A DNA stretch of 64,000 bases from Serratia entomophila (GCF_021462285.1 NZ_CP082787.1:1674001-1738000); one strand, 5' to 3'; counted from the stretch's first letter, positions 14,976-24,447 are shown. Program-made: numbers and translations. Notes: generated by a model not told the origin, from the sequence alone.

Positions 14976-16076
14976 ATGCCCCGACTTACCCTGATGGCCG
15001 GTCTGTTATTGTTCAGCGGCCTATTGCAGGCTGCGCCGACGGTCACCCAACTGCAGGACGGATTGGAACACCCCTGGTCGCTGGCTTTTTTACCGGCGGA
15101 ACAGGGCGTGCTGATCACCGAACGGCCCGGCAGGCTGCGGTTGTGGCAGCAGGATCGGGGGCTGTCGGCGCCGATAACCGGCGTGCCCAAGGTGTACGCC
15201 GAGGGGCAGGGCGGGCTGCTGGAAGTGCTGCCTGCGCCGGATTTCGCCGCCAGCCGCCGGGTTTATCTCAGCTTCGCCGAGCCGGGGGATGACGGCAAGG
15301 CGGGCACCGCGGTGGGCTATGGGCGCCTGAGCGACGACGGCGGGCGGCTGGAGAATTTCAAGGTGATCTTCCGCCAGCAGCCGAAGCTGTCGGTCGGCAA
15401 CCACTTTGGCGGCAAGCTGGCGTTCGATCGGCATGGCTACCTGTTTATCGCGCTGGGGGAAAACAACCAGCGGCCAACGGCTCAGGACGCCGATAAGCTG
15501 CAGGGTAAAGTGGTGCGGCTGACCGAAGAAGGCGCCGTGCCGCCGGACAATCCCTGGGTTGGCCAGGCCGGCAAGCGGCCGGAGGTGTGGTCTTATGGCC
15601 ATCGCAACCCGCAGGGGCTGGCGCTGAACCCGTGGAGCGGGATTATCTGGGAACACGAACACGGGCCGCGCGGCGGCGACGAGATCAACATCCCGCAGGC
15701 GGGCAAAAACTACGGCTGGCCGCTGGCTACCTACGGCATCGACTATTCCGGGCAGCCGATCCCGGAGGCCAAAGGCCAACGGGTAGCGGGCACCGAACGG
15801 CCGCTGCATTACTGGAAGGTGTCGCCGGGCGTCAGCGGCATGGCGTTTTATGATGCGCAACGCTTCCCGGCCTGGCGACATTCGCTGTTTATCGGCGCGC
15901 TGGCGCAGAAGGAATTGATCCGCCTGACGCTGGACGGCGACAAGGTGGTGGCGGAGGAGCGGCTGTTGGGCGATCGCGGCGAGCGCATCCGAGAGGTGCG
16001 CAGCGGGCCGGACGGCTATCTCTATTTGCTGACGGATGAGCGGGACGGCAAGCTGCTGAAGGTGGGGGCGTCGTAA
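14976..16076 (+). CDS. PQQ-dependent aldose sugar dehydrogenase (YliI-like), periplasmic
   Basis: Soluble glucose/sorbosone dehydrogenase beta-propeller of 366 residues. A signal peptide (MPRLTLMAGLLLFSGLLQA) directs export. PHPWSLAF-type opening (EHPWSLAF), HFGGKLAFDRHGYLFIALGE, SYGHRNPQGLALNP and WEHEHGPRGGDEIN are family blocks carrying PQQ and calcium contacts. The start at 14976 follows a perfect AGGAGG; a 22-residue upstream extension has no site. Expected to oxidise aldoses in the periplasm, using PQQ if the cell makes or obtains it. No PQQ biosynthesis genes lie in this window. Confidence 0.9.
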   Translation: MPRLTLMAGLLLFSGLLQAAPTVTQLQDGLEHPWSLAFLPAEQGVLITERPGRLRLWQQDRGLSAPITGVPKVYAEGQGGLLEVLPAPDFAASRRVYLSFAEPGDDGKAGTAVGYGRLSDDGGRLENFKVIFRQQPKLSVGNHFGGKLAFDRHGYLFIALGENNQRPTAQDADKLQGKVVRLTEEGAVPPDNPWVGQAGKRPEVWSYGHRNPQGLALNPWSGIIWEHEHGPRGGDEINIPQAGKNYGWPLATYGIDYSGQPIPEAKGQRVAGTERPLHYWKVSPGVSGMAFYDAQRFPAWRHSLFIGALAQKELIRLTLDGDKVVAEERLLGDRGERIREVRSGPDGYLYLLTDERDGKLLKVGAS

Positions 16077-16085
16077 AACGCCCCC
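16064..16085. terminator. Hairpin at the dehydrogenase / GST convergence
   Basis: GGGGGCG (16064-16070) pairs with CGCCCCC (16079-16085); the dehydrogenase stop codon is in the loop. No T-run follows. Position between convergent genes suggests a shared terminator or insulator. Confidence 0.4.
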
Positions 16086-16092
16086 GGGCAAA

Positions 16093-16713
16093 TCAGGTCA
16101 GTTCGGTCATCACGCCGCGCTGGTAGGCCGGGCGGGCGCGCAACTGCCGGTACCAGCGTTCCATATTTGGGCGCGGGCGGCGTTCGATCGGCATTTCAAA
16201 CCAGGCGTAGGCAAAGCTGCCGAGCGGTATGTCGCCGAAGCCGAATGACTCGCCGGAGAGGTAAGGCTGGCGCTCCAGCGTGTGTTCCACGATGTCGAAG
16301 TGCTTCTCCAGCGTGGCGATCGCCGCCGTTATCTTGGCCATGTCGCGCTGCTCCGGCGGAGTGCGCACCAGGCCCCAGAACACGATGGTGAAGGGGGCGA
16401 CCAGGGTTGACGTGGTCCAGTCCATCCATTTCTCCGCGCTGGCGCGCGCCTGCAGATCCTGCGGGTAAAACGCTGCGTCGCCAAACTTTGCCGCCAGATA
16501 GCGCACGATGGTGTTGGATTCCCACAGCGTGAAGTCATCGTCCTGCAGCAGCGGCACCAGGCCGTTCGGGTTCAGCGAGCGATACCGTTCCTCGTTCACT
16601 TTGCCGAATGCGCCGCCGGCGTTGATATGGTTGTAGCTCAACTCCAGCTCTGCGGCGCACCACAGCACTTTCCTGACGTTGTTCGAATTTTCACGGCCCC
16701 AGATGGTCAGCAT
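16093..16713 (-). CDS. Glutathione S-transferase family protein
   Basis: A 206-residue cytosolic GST. The N-terminal thioredoxin-like domain (1-80) has the ENSNNVRKVLW entry region, the cis-proline VPLLQ and the ESNTIVRYLA glutathione-binding segment. The C-terminal helical domain has the N-capping segment GFGDIPLGS. Glutathione conjugation or reduction is expected; the physiological substrate cannot be read from sequence. Single gene, convergent with the sugar dehydrogenase. Confidence 0.9.
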   Translation of the reverse strand: MLTIWGRENSNNVRKVLWCAAELELSYNHINAGGAFGKVNEERYRSLNPNGLVPLLQDDDFTLWESNTIVRYLAAKFGDAAFYPQDLQARASAEKWMDWTTSTLVAPFTIVFWGLVRTPPEQRDMAKITAAIATLEKHFDIVEHTLERQPYLSGESFGFGDIPLGSFAYAWFEMPIERRPRPNMERWYRQLRARPAYQRGVMTELT

Positions 16714-16809
16714 GGCATGCCTCTATTTAGCGGGTTAACGAACCTAAGCCTTTATTCCTACGCCATAAAATGCTTTTTGTCACACCGAAAGGCATTTTTT
16801 GCCGGCCGC

Positions 16810-17466
16810 TCAACGTTCCCAGCGGCACACTTCCCAGCCATGCTCTGCCGCCAGCGCGCTCAGTTCGCTGTCGGGGTTGATTACCGTGGCGCTGTCGACG
16901 TATTGCAGCATCGGCTGGTCGTTGAGTGAGTCGCTGTAGCCGTGGCTGTGTTCAAACTGCAGCTCGGGACGCTGTGCCAGCCATTGCTGCAGGCGAATGA
17001 CCTTGCCTTGCTGATAGGTCATGGTGCCGTAAGTGTTGCCGGTGAAGCGGCCTTCAACCACCTCGACGCCGATCGCCAGCGCGCCGTCGGCGCCCAGCTG
17101 TTCGGCGATAGGTGCCACCAGATGCTCGCCGGTGGCGGAAATCACCAGGATGCAGTCGCCGCGTTCACGGTGCCACTGCAGGCGTTCGCGGGCGGCGGGG
17201 TAAACGCGCGGCAGAATGTCGCGGCGGATATAGCGTTGCACCCAGCCGGCCACCGTCTGAGTGCTCAGGCCGGCCAGCGGCGCCAGCGTGGCCTGCATAT
17301 AGGCTTCCATCGACAGCTTGCCCTGGTAGTAGAGCTGCATCAGCTGTTGTTCTTGCAGTTCCAGCTCCGCTGGCGCGAACCCCTGAGCGACCAGCCAGCG
17401 GATCCACAGGCTGGCGCTATCATCATCAATCAGGGTTTCATCCAGGTCGAATAAGGCTAAATCCAT
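16810..17466 (-). CDS. HAD-IB family phosphatase
   Basis: Haloacid dehalogenase superfamily hydrolase, 218 residues. Motif I is LFDLDETL (nucleophile Asp7, acid Asp9), motif II is VISATGE, and motif III/IV is GYSDSLNDQPML. A helical cap sits between motifs I and II, as in SerB/PSPase-like HAD-IB enzymes. The start at 17466 follows GGAGAAATATTG; the frame stays open 143 codons further but without plausible protein content. Substrate unknown; phosphoserine-type or phospholipid-head-group phosphatases are possible. Confidence 0.85.
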   Translation of the reverse strand: MDLALFDLDETLIDDDSASLWIRWLVAQGFAPAELELQEQQLMQLYYQGKLSMEAYMQATLAPLAGLSTQTVAGWVQRYIRRDILPRVYPAARERLQWHRERGDCILVISATGEHLVAPIAEQLGADGALAIGVEVVEGRFTGNTYGTMTYQQGKVIRLQQWLAQRPELQFEHSHGYSDSLNDQPMLQYVDSATVINPDSELSALAAEHGWEVCRWER

Positions 17467-17751
17467 CAATATTTCTCCGGCAGGCAGGGAACGGGCTCGC
17501 ATACAGAATAGCGGATACCGTACGCCGCCAACCAGCGGCGTCGGTGAAATTGCGCTGAGCATAAGAAACAATGATGACAGTTCTGCGACATTTCGTTGAA
17601 CGTTTGCATAACTTAGAACGCAACAATATTGGCTGGTGCAGTCGGCGCGGTGGTAACTATGGAGTGATGACGGCAACCCCACCGGAGCTGAGAATGTTGA
17701 TAATTCGCCTTTATAGCGGCCCGATCCTGATCGGGGAAGACGAGGAACAAG

Positions 17752-18783
17752 ATGATGACGCCACCACTGACGCTGAAGACGCTGCCGCTGCTGGATCTTT
17801 CGCAGCTTGACGGCGATGCGCGGCAGCGGCGGGCGTTTTTGGACGGCCTGCGGGCGGCGGCGCGCGACGTCGGTTTTTTTTATCTGGGCGGGCACGGCGT
17901 CGATAAGGCGCTAAACGAAGCGCTGCAGCGGTGCGCGCGGCAATTTTTCGCGCTGCCGGAGGCCGACAAACTGGCGGTGCAGATGGTGCATTCGCCGCAC
18001 TTTCGCGGCTATAACCGCGCGGCGGCTGAATTGACGCGAGGTCAGCCGGATTGGCGCGAACAATTCGATATCGGCGCCGAGCGGCCGGCGCTGCAGTTGG
18101 CCGAAGATACGCCGCGCTGGGCGCGGCTGCAGGGCCCAAACCAGTGGCCGCCCGCGCTGCCGGCGCTGAAGCCGCTGCTGCTGCAGTGGCAACAGGCGAT
18201 GACCGCCATGTCGCTGCGGCTGCTGCGGGCCTTTGCGTTGGCGCTGGCGTTGCCGGAACGGGCGTTTGATCCGCTGTACGGCGACAAGCCGAACGAACAC
18301 ATCAAGCTGATTCGCTACCCAGGGCGTGAAGCCACGGGAAGCGGGCAGGGCGTCGGGGCGCACAAGGATTCCGGCTTTCTCAGTTTCCTGCTGCAGGACC
18401 GGCAGCAGGGCCTGCAGGTGGAGCTGAGCGAAGGCCGTTGGATCGATGCGCTGCCGCGAGAGGGCACTTTTGTGGTGAACATCGGCGAGCTGTTGGAGTT
18501 AGCGAGCAACGGCTATCTGCGCGCCACGACGCATCGGGTGGCGACGCCGCCGGCGGGCAGCGATCGGCTGTCGATCGCCTTTTTCCTCGGCGCGCGGCTG
18601 GACGCGGTGGTGCCGCTGTATCAACTGCCGGCGCATCTGGCGGCCGAGGCCCACGGCCCGGCCAGCGATCCGCACAATCCGCTGTTTCGCGACGTCGGTT
18701 ACAATTATCTGAAAGGGCGTATTCGCTCCCATCCGGACGTGGCGCAGCGCTACTACCAGGACGTTATCGGCGCCCAGACATGA
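17752..18783 (+). CDS. 2-oxoglutarate/Fe(II)-dependent oxygenase (isopenicillin N synthase family)
   Basis: A 343-residue non-haem iron oxygenase. The N-terminal DIOX_N region contains DVGFFYLGGHG. The iron facial triad is His204 and Asp206 (GAHKDSG) plus His261 (TTHRV), and 2-oxoglutarate is anchored by Arg272 and Ser274 (DRLS). All key residues are intact, so it should be active; the substrate is not evident. The start follows a GAGGAAC site. A perfect 7-bp inverted repeat (CCCGATC-CT-GATCGGG, 17720-17735) lies just upstream of that site and may fold in the leader. Divergent from the HAD gene. Confidence 0.85.
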   Translation: MMTPPLTLKTLPLLDLSQLDGDARQRRAFLDGLRAAARDVGFFYLGGHGVDKALNEALQRCARQFFALPEADKLAVQMVHSPHFRGYNRAAAELTRGQPDWREQFDIGAERPALQLAEDTPRWARLQGPNQWPPALPALKPLLLQWQQAMTAMSLRLLRAFALALALPERAFDPLYGDKPNEHIKLIRYPGREATGSGQGVGAHKDSGFLSFLLQDRQQGLQVELSEGRWIDALPREGTFVVNIGELLELASNGYLRATTHRVATPPAGSDRLSIAFFLGARLDAVVPLYQLPAHLAAEAHGPASDPHNPLFRDVGYNYLKGRIRSHPDVAQRYYQDVIGAQT

Positions 18784-18784
18784 C

Positions 18785-18811
18785 AAAGCCCGGCCTCAGG
18801 CCGGGCTTTTT
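18785..18811. terminator. Bidirectional rho-independent terminator
   Basis: GCCCGGCC (18788-18795), 3-base loop, GGCCGGGC (18799-18806), followed by TTTTT and preceded by AAA. It serves the oxygenase and possibly the convergent cystathionine lyase. Confidence 0.88.
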
Positions 18812-18832
18812 CGTTACCTGCTGCGGCGCAGC

Positions 18833-19978
18833 CTACTCCGCCAGCGCCTGCTGCAAATCGGCAATCAGGTCTTCCGCATCCTCAATCCCCACCGACAGGC
18901 GCAGCAGCTGCGGCGTAATGCCGGTTTTCAGCCGCTGTTCCAACGGAATGGAGGCATGGGTCATGCTGAACGGCTGGCTGATCAGGCTCTCCACGCCGCC
19001 CAGGCTTTCCGCCAGGGTGAACAGCTTCGAACGTTTAATCACCCGGCGGGCATAGGCGTCGTCACCTTTCAAGCGCACCGAGATCATGCCGCCGAAGCTG
19101 CTCATCTGGCGCGCCGCCAGCGCATGCTGCGGATGGCTCGGCAGGCCCGGGTAGTAAACGTTTTCCACCTGCGGCTGGCTTTCCAGCCACTGGGCGATGC
19201 GCAGCGCACTGCCGCTGTGGCGCTCCATGCGCAACGCCAGCGTGCGAATGCCGCGCAGCGTCAGGAAGCTGCTGAACGGATCGAGAATGCCGCCCACCGC
19301 GTTCTGCAGGAAGCCGAGCTGTTCCGCCAGCGCCGGGTTGTCGCCCACCGCCGCCACCCCGGCCACCACGTCGGAGTGGCCGTTGAGATATTTGGTGGCG
19401 GAGTGCACCACCACATCAAAGCCGAGATCCAACGGGCGTTGAATATACGGCGAGGCGAAGGTGTTGTCCGCCACGCTGATCAGCCCATGGCGTTTGGCGA
19501 TCGCCGCGATGGCGCTCAGATCGGCCAGCTTCAGCAGCGGGTTGGTGGGGGTCTCCACCCAGATCATTTTGGTGTCCGGTTCGATAGCCTGCTCCAGCGC
19601 GGCGATGTCCGCCGGTGCAACGTAGGTGACGCGCAGGCCGGCGGTGCGGCTGCGCACCTTTTCCAGCAGACGGTAGGTGCCGCCGTACAGGTCGTCCACC
19701 GCCACCAGATGGCTGCCCTGATCGAGCAGCTCCAGCACCGTTGAGCAGGCCGCCAGGCCGGAGGCGAAGGCGTAGCCGCGGCTGCCGCCCTCCAGTTCGG
19801 CGATGGCGCTTTCCAGCGCGGTGCGCGTCGGGTTGGCGCTGCGCGAATATTCATAGCCGGTATGCTCGCCCGGCGCCGGTTGGGCGTAGGTGGAGGTGGC
19901 GTAAATCGCCGGCATCACGGCGCCGGTGGCGTCGGGGGTGTAACCTGCGTGAACGGTCAACGTATCAAACTTGGCCAT
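18833..19978 (-). CDS. Cystathionine gamma-lyase / gamma-synthase family enzyme (reverse transsulfuration)
   Basis: PLP enzyme of the Cys/Met metabolism family, 381 residues. The PLP lysine is Lys196 in HSATKYLNGHSD; YSRSANPTRTALE supplies cofactor-phosphate contacts from the neighbouring subunit. The family includes cystathionine gamma-synthase (MetB) and gamma-lyase. Here it follows a cystathionine beta-synthase gene by 12 bases, as in Klebsiella mtcBC and Bacillus yrhAB. A gamma-lyase making cysteine from cystathionine is therefore favoured (context inference). Confidence 0.85.
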   Translation of the reverse strand: MAKFDTLTVHAGYTPDATGAVMPAIYATSTYAQPAPGEHTGYEYSRSANPTRTALESAIAELEGGSRGYAFASGLAACSTVLELLDQGSHLVAVDDLYGGTYRLLEKVRSRTAGLRVTYVAPADIAALEQAIEPDTKMIWVETPTNPLLKLADLSAIAAIAKRHGLISVADNTFASPYIQRPLDLGFDVVVHSATKYLNGHSDVVAGVAAVGDNPALAEQLGFLQNAVGGILDPFSSFLTLRGIRTLALRMERHSGSALRIAQWLESQPQVENVYYPGLPSHPQHALAARQMSSFGGMISVRLKGDDAYARRVIKRSKLFTLAESLGGVESLISQPFSMTHASIPLEQRLKTGITPQLLRLSVGIEDAEDLIADLQQALAE

Positions 19979-19990
19979 AACGGATCCTTA

Positions 19991-21358
19991 TTAACGTAAT
20001 TTTTGGCGCCAGGCGTTAAGCACGTCTGTGCGGGTGATCAGGCCGAGGAAGCGCTCGCCGTCGAGCACCACCGCGACATGGCCGTGGTTGAAGGTGGCCT
20101 GCAGATCCTGATAGCCGGCCTCTTTTTGCAGCGTGTCGACCTGCTGGGTCATGGCGCTGCTGGCCGGCAGGCTGAAGTGGGAGGCGTCCGCCTGCACGGC
20201 GTTCAGCAGGTCCCACTCGTCTATCAAGCCGACCACGCGATCGCCTTCCAGCACCGGCAGCTGTGAGATGTCGTACAGCCGCATGCGAGCGTGGACGATC
20301 GCCAGCGTGTCTTCCGGCGAGACGGATACCGCGGCGCCTTCGTCGTGGCGGTAGGCGATCAGATCGCGCAGATCGCCATGCTGCGGCTTGCTCAGCAGGC
20401 CCTGCTCCAGCATCCAGTGGTCGTTATACATTTTAGACAGATATTTGTTGCCGCTGTCGCAGACGAAGGTCACCACCCGCTTGGGTTCGGTCTGCGCGCG
20501 GCAATAGCGCAGCGCGGCGGCCAGCAGGGTGCCGGTGGAAGAGCCCGCCAAGACGCCTTCTTTGCGCAGCAGGTCGCGTGCGGTGGTGAAGGCTTCTGCG
20601 TCGCCGATGCGGTAAGCGTTATGCACCTGGTTGAAATCGCTCAGCGGCGGGACGAAGTCCTCACCGATGCCTTCCACCAACCAGCTGCCGGCCTCGCCAA
20701 TCTGGCCGTTGTCCAGGTAGTCCGCCAGGATGGAACCGGCCGGATCGGCCAGCACGAACTCGGTCTGCGGGGAAACCTCGGCGAAATAGCGGCTCAGGCC
20801 GCCGAGCGTGCCGCCGGAGCCGACGCCGACGACGATGGCGTCCACCTGATGGTCCATCTGTCGCCACAGCTCGGGGGCGGTGGTGTGAGTATGGGCCGCC
20901 GGGTTGGCCGGGTTATTGAACTGATCGATATAGAAAGCGCCGGGGATCTCGCCCGCCAGGCGTTTGGCGTAGTCCTGATAATAGGCCGGATGGCCTTTGC
21001 CGACGTCCGAACGGGTCAGCAACACGTCGACGCCCAGCGCGCGCAGGTGGAAAATCTTCTCCCGGCTCATTTTGTCCGGCACCACCAGCAGCAGCTTATA
21101 GCCTTTCAGCGCCGCCACCAGCGCCAGCCCCAGGCCGGTATTGCCGGCGGTGGCTTCAATAATGGTGCCGCCCGGCTGCAGCCGGCCGTCGCGCTCCGCC
21201 TGCTCGATCATCGACAGCGCTACGCGATCCTTGATCGACCCGCCGGGGTTTTGGTTTTCCAGCTTGACGAACAGGCGGCAGGGGCCAGTGTCGAACTGCG
21301 TCAGCTCCAGCATCGGGGTGTTGCCGATCATATCGATGACGGAATGGGGTATTGCCAT
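19991..21358 (-). CDS. Cystathionine beta-synthase with C-terminal CBS-domain pair
   Basis: Condenses homocysteine and serine to cystathionine. The fold-type II catalytic domain spans about 1-330: PLP Lys43 in NPGGSIKDRVA, substrate loop EATAGNTG (69-75), and phosphate loop GVGSGGTLGG (178-187). Two CBS motifs follow (about 335-455; IVHARMRLYDISQLPVLEGDRVVGLI and GHVAVVLDGERFLGLITRTDV), as in the eukaryotic enzyme but without its haem domain. The 455-residue length is far longer than cysteine synthases CysK/CysM. First gene of the pair with the gamma-lyase. Confidence 0.88.
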   Translation of the reverse strand: MAIPHSVIDMIGNTPMLELTQFDTGPCRLFVKLENQNPGGSIKDRVALSMIEQAERDGRLQPGGTIIEATAGNTGLGLALVAALKGYKLLLVVPDKMSREKIFHLRALGVDVLLTRSDVGKGHPAYYQDYAKRLAGEIPGAFYIDQFNNPANPAAHTHTTAPELWRQMDHQVDAIVVGVGSGGTLGGLSRYFAEVSPQTEFVLADPAGSILADYLDNGQIGEAGSWLVEGIGEDFVPPLSDFNQVHNAYRIGDAEAFTTARDLLRKEGVLAGSSTGTLLAAALRYCRAQTEPKRVVTFVCDSGNKYLSKMYNDHWMLEQGLLSKPQHGDLRDLIAYRHDEGAAVSVSPEDTLAIVHARMRLYDISQLPVLEGDRVVGLIDEWDLLNAVQADASHFSLPASSAMTQQVDTLQKEAGYQDLQATFNHGHVAVVLDGERFLGLITRTDVLNAWRQKLR

Positions 21359-21824
21359 GACTCATCTCCAGGATTATTCGGTTTAAAAACCGTTATATAG
21401 ATGATAGCGCTGTAAATAAGCGCGTTAAAAAGAACAAATAACCGCTTCATATGCATTTTTGGAATATATTAGTCTTATTTGGACGTATAGAAGCGCAGAA
21501 GTGTGGCGGTGTAGATGTTCAGCCGTTTAGCCGTGGCTGGTATGAGAAAGCGCCGTTGAGGCGATTTTTTAATCGAGATCGGCGAGCCAGCGTACAGTTA
21601 TGTAAAAATGCTGAAAATTCACGCTAAACCCTGCAAAAATAAGATAAATCACATAAACTCACAGCAAGGGCATTTTCGGTGCGTTGCTCACCCGTTACGG
21701 GCGCCGCAGGGAATTCGCGGTTGGCGGACGCGCACCGGGCCACTCTCGCTGGTTGGCTGAAAACGTGAACATGTTTGAAAGTTAACGCTATTTCAATGAT
21801 TTGAATGGACACTCTGGCGACGTC
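21359..21824. other. Intergenic region between cystathionine beta-synthase and dacC (466 bp)
   Basis: Divergent promoter region, markedly more A+T-rich than the flanking genes (for example 21400-21480). It must hold promoters for both genes. I found no MetJ box, no coding frame with a credible start, and no clear hairpin; a small RNA cannot be excluded. Confidence 0.6.
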
Positions 21825-23030
21825 ATGATGAAAAAAAACTTATCCACCTCCTTTAAAAAACTGACTTTCAGCGTTGGCATCCTGTTGCTGGCCGCACCCG
21901 GCGTGCGGGCGGCAGAGCCGCCGGCGCCGCCGCAGGTAGACGCCAAAGCTTATGTGCTGATGGACTACAACAGCGGTAAAATTCTGACCGAAGGCAATGC
22001 GGACACCCGTCTCGATCCCGCCAGCCTGACCAAGATCATGTCCAGCTACGTGGTCGGCCAGGCAATCAAGGCCGGCAAGATCAAGCCGGAAGACCTGGTG
22101 ACCGTCGGCAAAGACGCCTGGGCGCCCGGCAACCCGGCGCTGCGCGGTTCCTCGCTGATGTTTATCAAGCCGGGCGATCAGGTGCCGGTATTGGAGCTGA
22201 ATAAGGGCATCGTGATCCAGTCGGGCAACGACGCCAGCATCGCGTTGGCGGATTACGTGGCGGGCAGCCAGGATTCGTTCGTCGGGCTGATGAACAACTA
22301 CGCCAAGTCGCTGGGCCTGCAAAATACGCATTTCCTGACGGTGCACGGCCTGGATGCTGAGGGGCAGTACAGCACCGCGCGCGACATGGCGCTGCTGAGC
22401 CAGGCGCTGATCCGCGACGTGCCGGACGAATACGCGCTGCATAAAGAGAAAGAGTTTACCTTCAACAAGATCCGCCAGGTGAACCGCAACCGCCTGCTGT
22501 GGAGCTCGAACCTCAACGTCGACGGCATCAAAACCGGCTATACCAGCGGCGCCGGGCACAACCTGGTGGCCTCGGGCACCGAAGGCACGATGCGCCTGAT
22601 TTCGGTGGTGCTGGGCGCGCCGAGCGACCGCATCCGCTTTAGCGAAAGCGAAAAGCTGCTGACCTGGGGCTTCCGTTTCTATGAAACCGCCACGCCAATC
22701 AAGGCCGACAAGCCGTTCGTCACCCAGAAGGTGTGGTTCGGCGACGTCGGCGAAGTGCCGCTGGGCGTAGCCAAAGACGCCTCGGTCACCATTCCGAAAG
22801 GGCAGATGAAAAACCTGAAGGCCAGCTACAAGCTGAACCAGCCGACGCTGGAGGCGCCGTTGGCCAAGAATCAGGTGGTTGGCACCATCGACTTCCAGCT
22901 GGATGGCAAAACCATCGAACAGCACCCGCTGGTGGTGATGCAGGAGGTGAAAGAGGGCAACTTCTTCAGCCGCATCTGGGATATGGTGATGATGAAGCTG
23001 ACCCAGTGGTTCGGCGGGATCTTCGGTTAA
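21825..23030 (+). CDS. dacC: D-alanyl-D-alanine carboxypeptidase (PBP6, DacC)
   Basis: Low-molecular-weight penicillin-binding protein trimming the terminal D-Ala of peptidoglycan pentapeptides in the periplasm. The catalytic motifs are SLTK (67-70, nucleophile Ser67), SGN (133-135) and KTG (236-238). A signal peptide ends near AGAVRAA-type cleavage (GVRAA). A C-terminal amphipathic helix ([18 protein letters not shown]) anchors it to the inner membrane. The close match to E. coli DacC through [16 protein letters not shown] and [19 protein letters not shown] favours PBP6 over PBP5 or PBP6b. The start is one of two adjacent ATGs. Confidence 0.93.
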   Translation: MMKKNLSTSFKKLTFSVGILLLAAPGVRAAEPPAPPQVDAKAYVLMDYNSGKILTEGNADTRLDPASLTKIMSSYVVGQAIKAGKIKPEDLVTVGKDAWAPGNPALRGSSLMFIKPGDQVPVLELNKGIVIQSGNDASIALADYVAGSQDSFVGLMNNYAKSLGLQNTHFLTVHGLDAEGQYSTARDMALLSQALIRDVPDEYALHKEKEFTFNKIRQVNRNRLLWSSNLNVDGIKTGYTSGAGHNLVASGTEGTMRLISVVLGAPSDRIRFSESEKLLTWGFRFYETATPIKADKPFVTQKVWFGDVGEVPLGVAKDASVTIPKGQMKNLKASYKLNQPTLEAPLAKNQVVGTIDFQLDGKTIEQHPLVVMQEVKEGNFFSRIWDMVMMKLTQWFGGIFG

Positions 23031-23051
23031 CCTCTTGGTTAATGCAGAATG

Positions 23052-23078
23052 AAAAGGGCGCCCTGCGGCGCCCTTTTT
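23052..23078. terminator. Bidirectional terminator between dacC and sdaB
   Basis: GGGCGCC (23056-23062), loop CTGC, GGCGCCC (23067-23073), with AAAA before and TTTTT after. It directly abuts the sdaB stop codon, so it can end transcription from both sides. Confidence 0.9.
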
Positions 23079-23079
23079 G

Positions 23080-24447
23080 TCAGTTGCAGGCCACCACCTT
23101 GATGGCCAGCCCGCCCTGCGAGGTCTCGCGGTATTTGGCGTTCATGTCCTTGCCGGTCTCGTACATGGTCTCTATGACCTTATCCAGGCACACCCGCGGC
23201 TCGCTGGTGCGGCGCAGGGCCATGCGTGCGGCATTGACCGCCTTGACGGCGGAAATCGCGTTGCGTTCGATGCAGGGCACCTGAACCTGGCCGGCCAGCG
23301 GATCGCAGGTCAGCCCCAGGTGGTGCTCCATGGCGATCTCCGCCGCGATGCACACCTGCGCCGGGCTGCCGCCCATCAGCTCCGCCAAGCCGGCGGCCGC
23401 CATCGAACAGGCGACGCCCACTTCCCCCTGGCAGCCCACTTCGGCGCCGGAAATGGAGGCGTTCATTTTGTACAGTGCCCCAATCACGCCGGACACCAGG
23501 AAATAACGGCGATAGGAGTTGGGGTTAACCGGGCGGATAAACTGATCGTAGTAGGCCAGCACCGCCGGGATGATGCCGCAGGCGCCGTTGGTGGGGGCGG
23601 TCACCACGCGGCCGCCGGCGGCGTTCTCTTCGTTGACCGCCAAGGCGAACATGTTGATCCAGTCGACCACGTTCATCGGATCGATATTGTTCTTGTCGCC
23701 GGTCACCAGAATGCGGCGCAGGGCCGCGGCGCGGCGCTGTACCTTCATCGGGCCGGGCAGCAGGCCCTCGGTATTCATGCCGCGTTCGATACCGGCGCGC
23801 ATCACCTGCCAGACGTCGGCGAAGTGGGCGTCTATCTCGGCCTTGCCGCGCAGCGCCAGCTCGTTTTGCATCACCAGCCCGGACAGCGACAGGCCGGTGT
23901 CCTTGCAGTGCTGCTGCAGGTCATGGGCGGAGCTGAACGGGTAGGGCACCGGCGTCGCATTGCCGGCGGACTGGCCGAAATGCTCTTCGTCGACGATAAA
24001 ACCGCCGCCGATCGAGTAATAAGTCTTGCTGTGCAGCAGGCGTTCGCCGGCGAAGGCGCGGATGCGCATGCCGTTTTCATGCAGCGGCAGGTTGCCGTTG
24101 TGGAAGTTCATGCCGCCCTGCGGCGGGAAATCCACCTCGTGGCTGCCGTTGGCGAGCCACAGGCGGCCGCGCTGTTCAACGTCGCGGATAAATTCCGGGA
24201 TGCTGTCGATGTCCACGTCATGCGGCAGGTTGCCCGCCAGGCCCATGATGATGGCGATGTCGGTGTGGTGGCCCTTGCCGGTCAGCGACAGGGAGCCGTA
24301 GACGTCTACCACCACGCGGGTGGTGTCCATCAGCTGTTGGTGGGCAATCAAATCGTCGACGAACTCTTTGCCGGCTTTCATCGGGCCGACGGTGTGGGAA
24401 CTGGATGGGCCGATGCCAATTTTGAAAATATCGAAAACGCTGACCAT
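23080..24447 (-). CDS. sdaB: L-serine ammonia-lyase, iron-sulfur dependent, single chain
   Basis: Deaminates L-serine to pyruvate and ammonia using a 4Fe-4S cluster. The 455-residue chain contains the N-terminal beta domain (GIGPSSSHTVGPM at the start) and the C-terminal alpha domain with the cluster cysteines (TNGACGIIP, GCQGEVGVACS, LTCDPL). The penultimate residue is Cys454; a C-terminal cysteine capping the cluster was described in the Legionella enzyme. It sits downstream of the serine transporter gene, as in E. coli sdaCB. Confidence 0.95.
   Translation of the reverse strand: MVSVFDIFKIGIGPSSSHTVGPMKAGKEFVDDLIAHQQLMDTTRVVVDVYGSLSLTGKGHHTDIAIIMGLAGNLPHDVDIDSIPEFIRDVEQRGRLWLANGSHEVDFPPQGGMNFHNGNLPLHENGMRIRAFAGERLLHSKTYYSIGGGFIVDEEHFGQSAGNATPVPYPFSSAHDLQQHCKDTGLSLSGLVMQNELALRGKAEIDAHFADVWQVMRAGIERGMNTEGLLPGPMKVQRRAAALRRILVTGDKNNIDPMNVVDWINMFALAVNEENAAGGRVVTAPTNGACGIIPAVLAYYDQFIRPVNPNSYRRYFLVSGVIGALYKMNASISGAEVGCQGEVGVACSMAAAGLAELMGGSPAQVCIAAEIAMEHHLGLTCDPLAGQVQVPCIERNAISAVKAVNAARMALRRTSEPRVCLDKVIETMYETGKDMNAKYRETSQGGLAIKVVACN

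Noticed and set aside
17571..17810. 79-codon plus-strand frame before the oxygenase
   Set aside because: Overlaps the oxygenase start in another frame and its promoter; composition not protein-like.
21440..21500. Possible MetJ box before the cystathionine beta-synthase gene
   Set aside because: GGACGTAT near 21481 is too far from the AGACGTCT consensus and no tandem copy is present.
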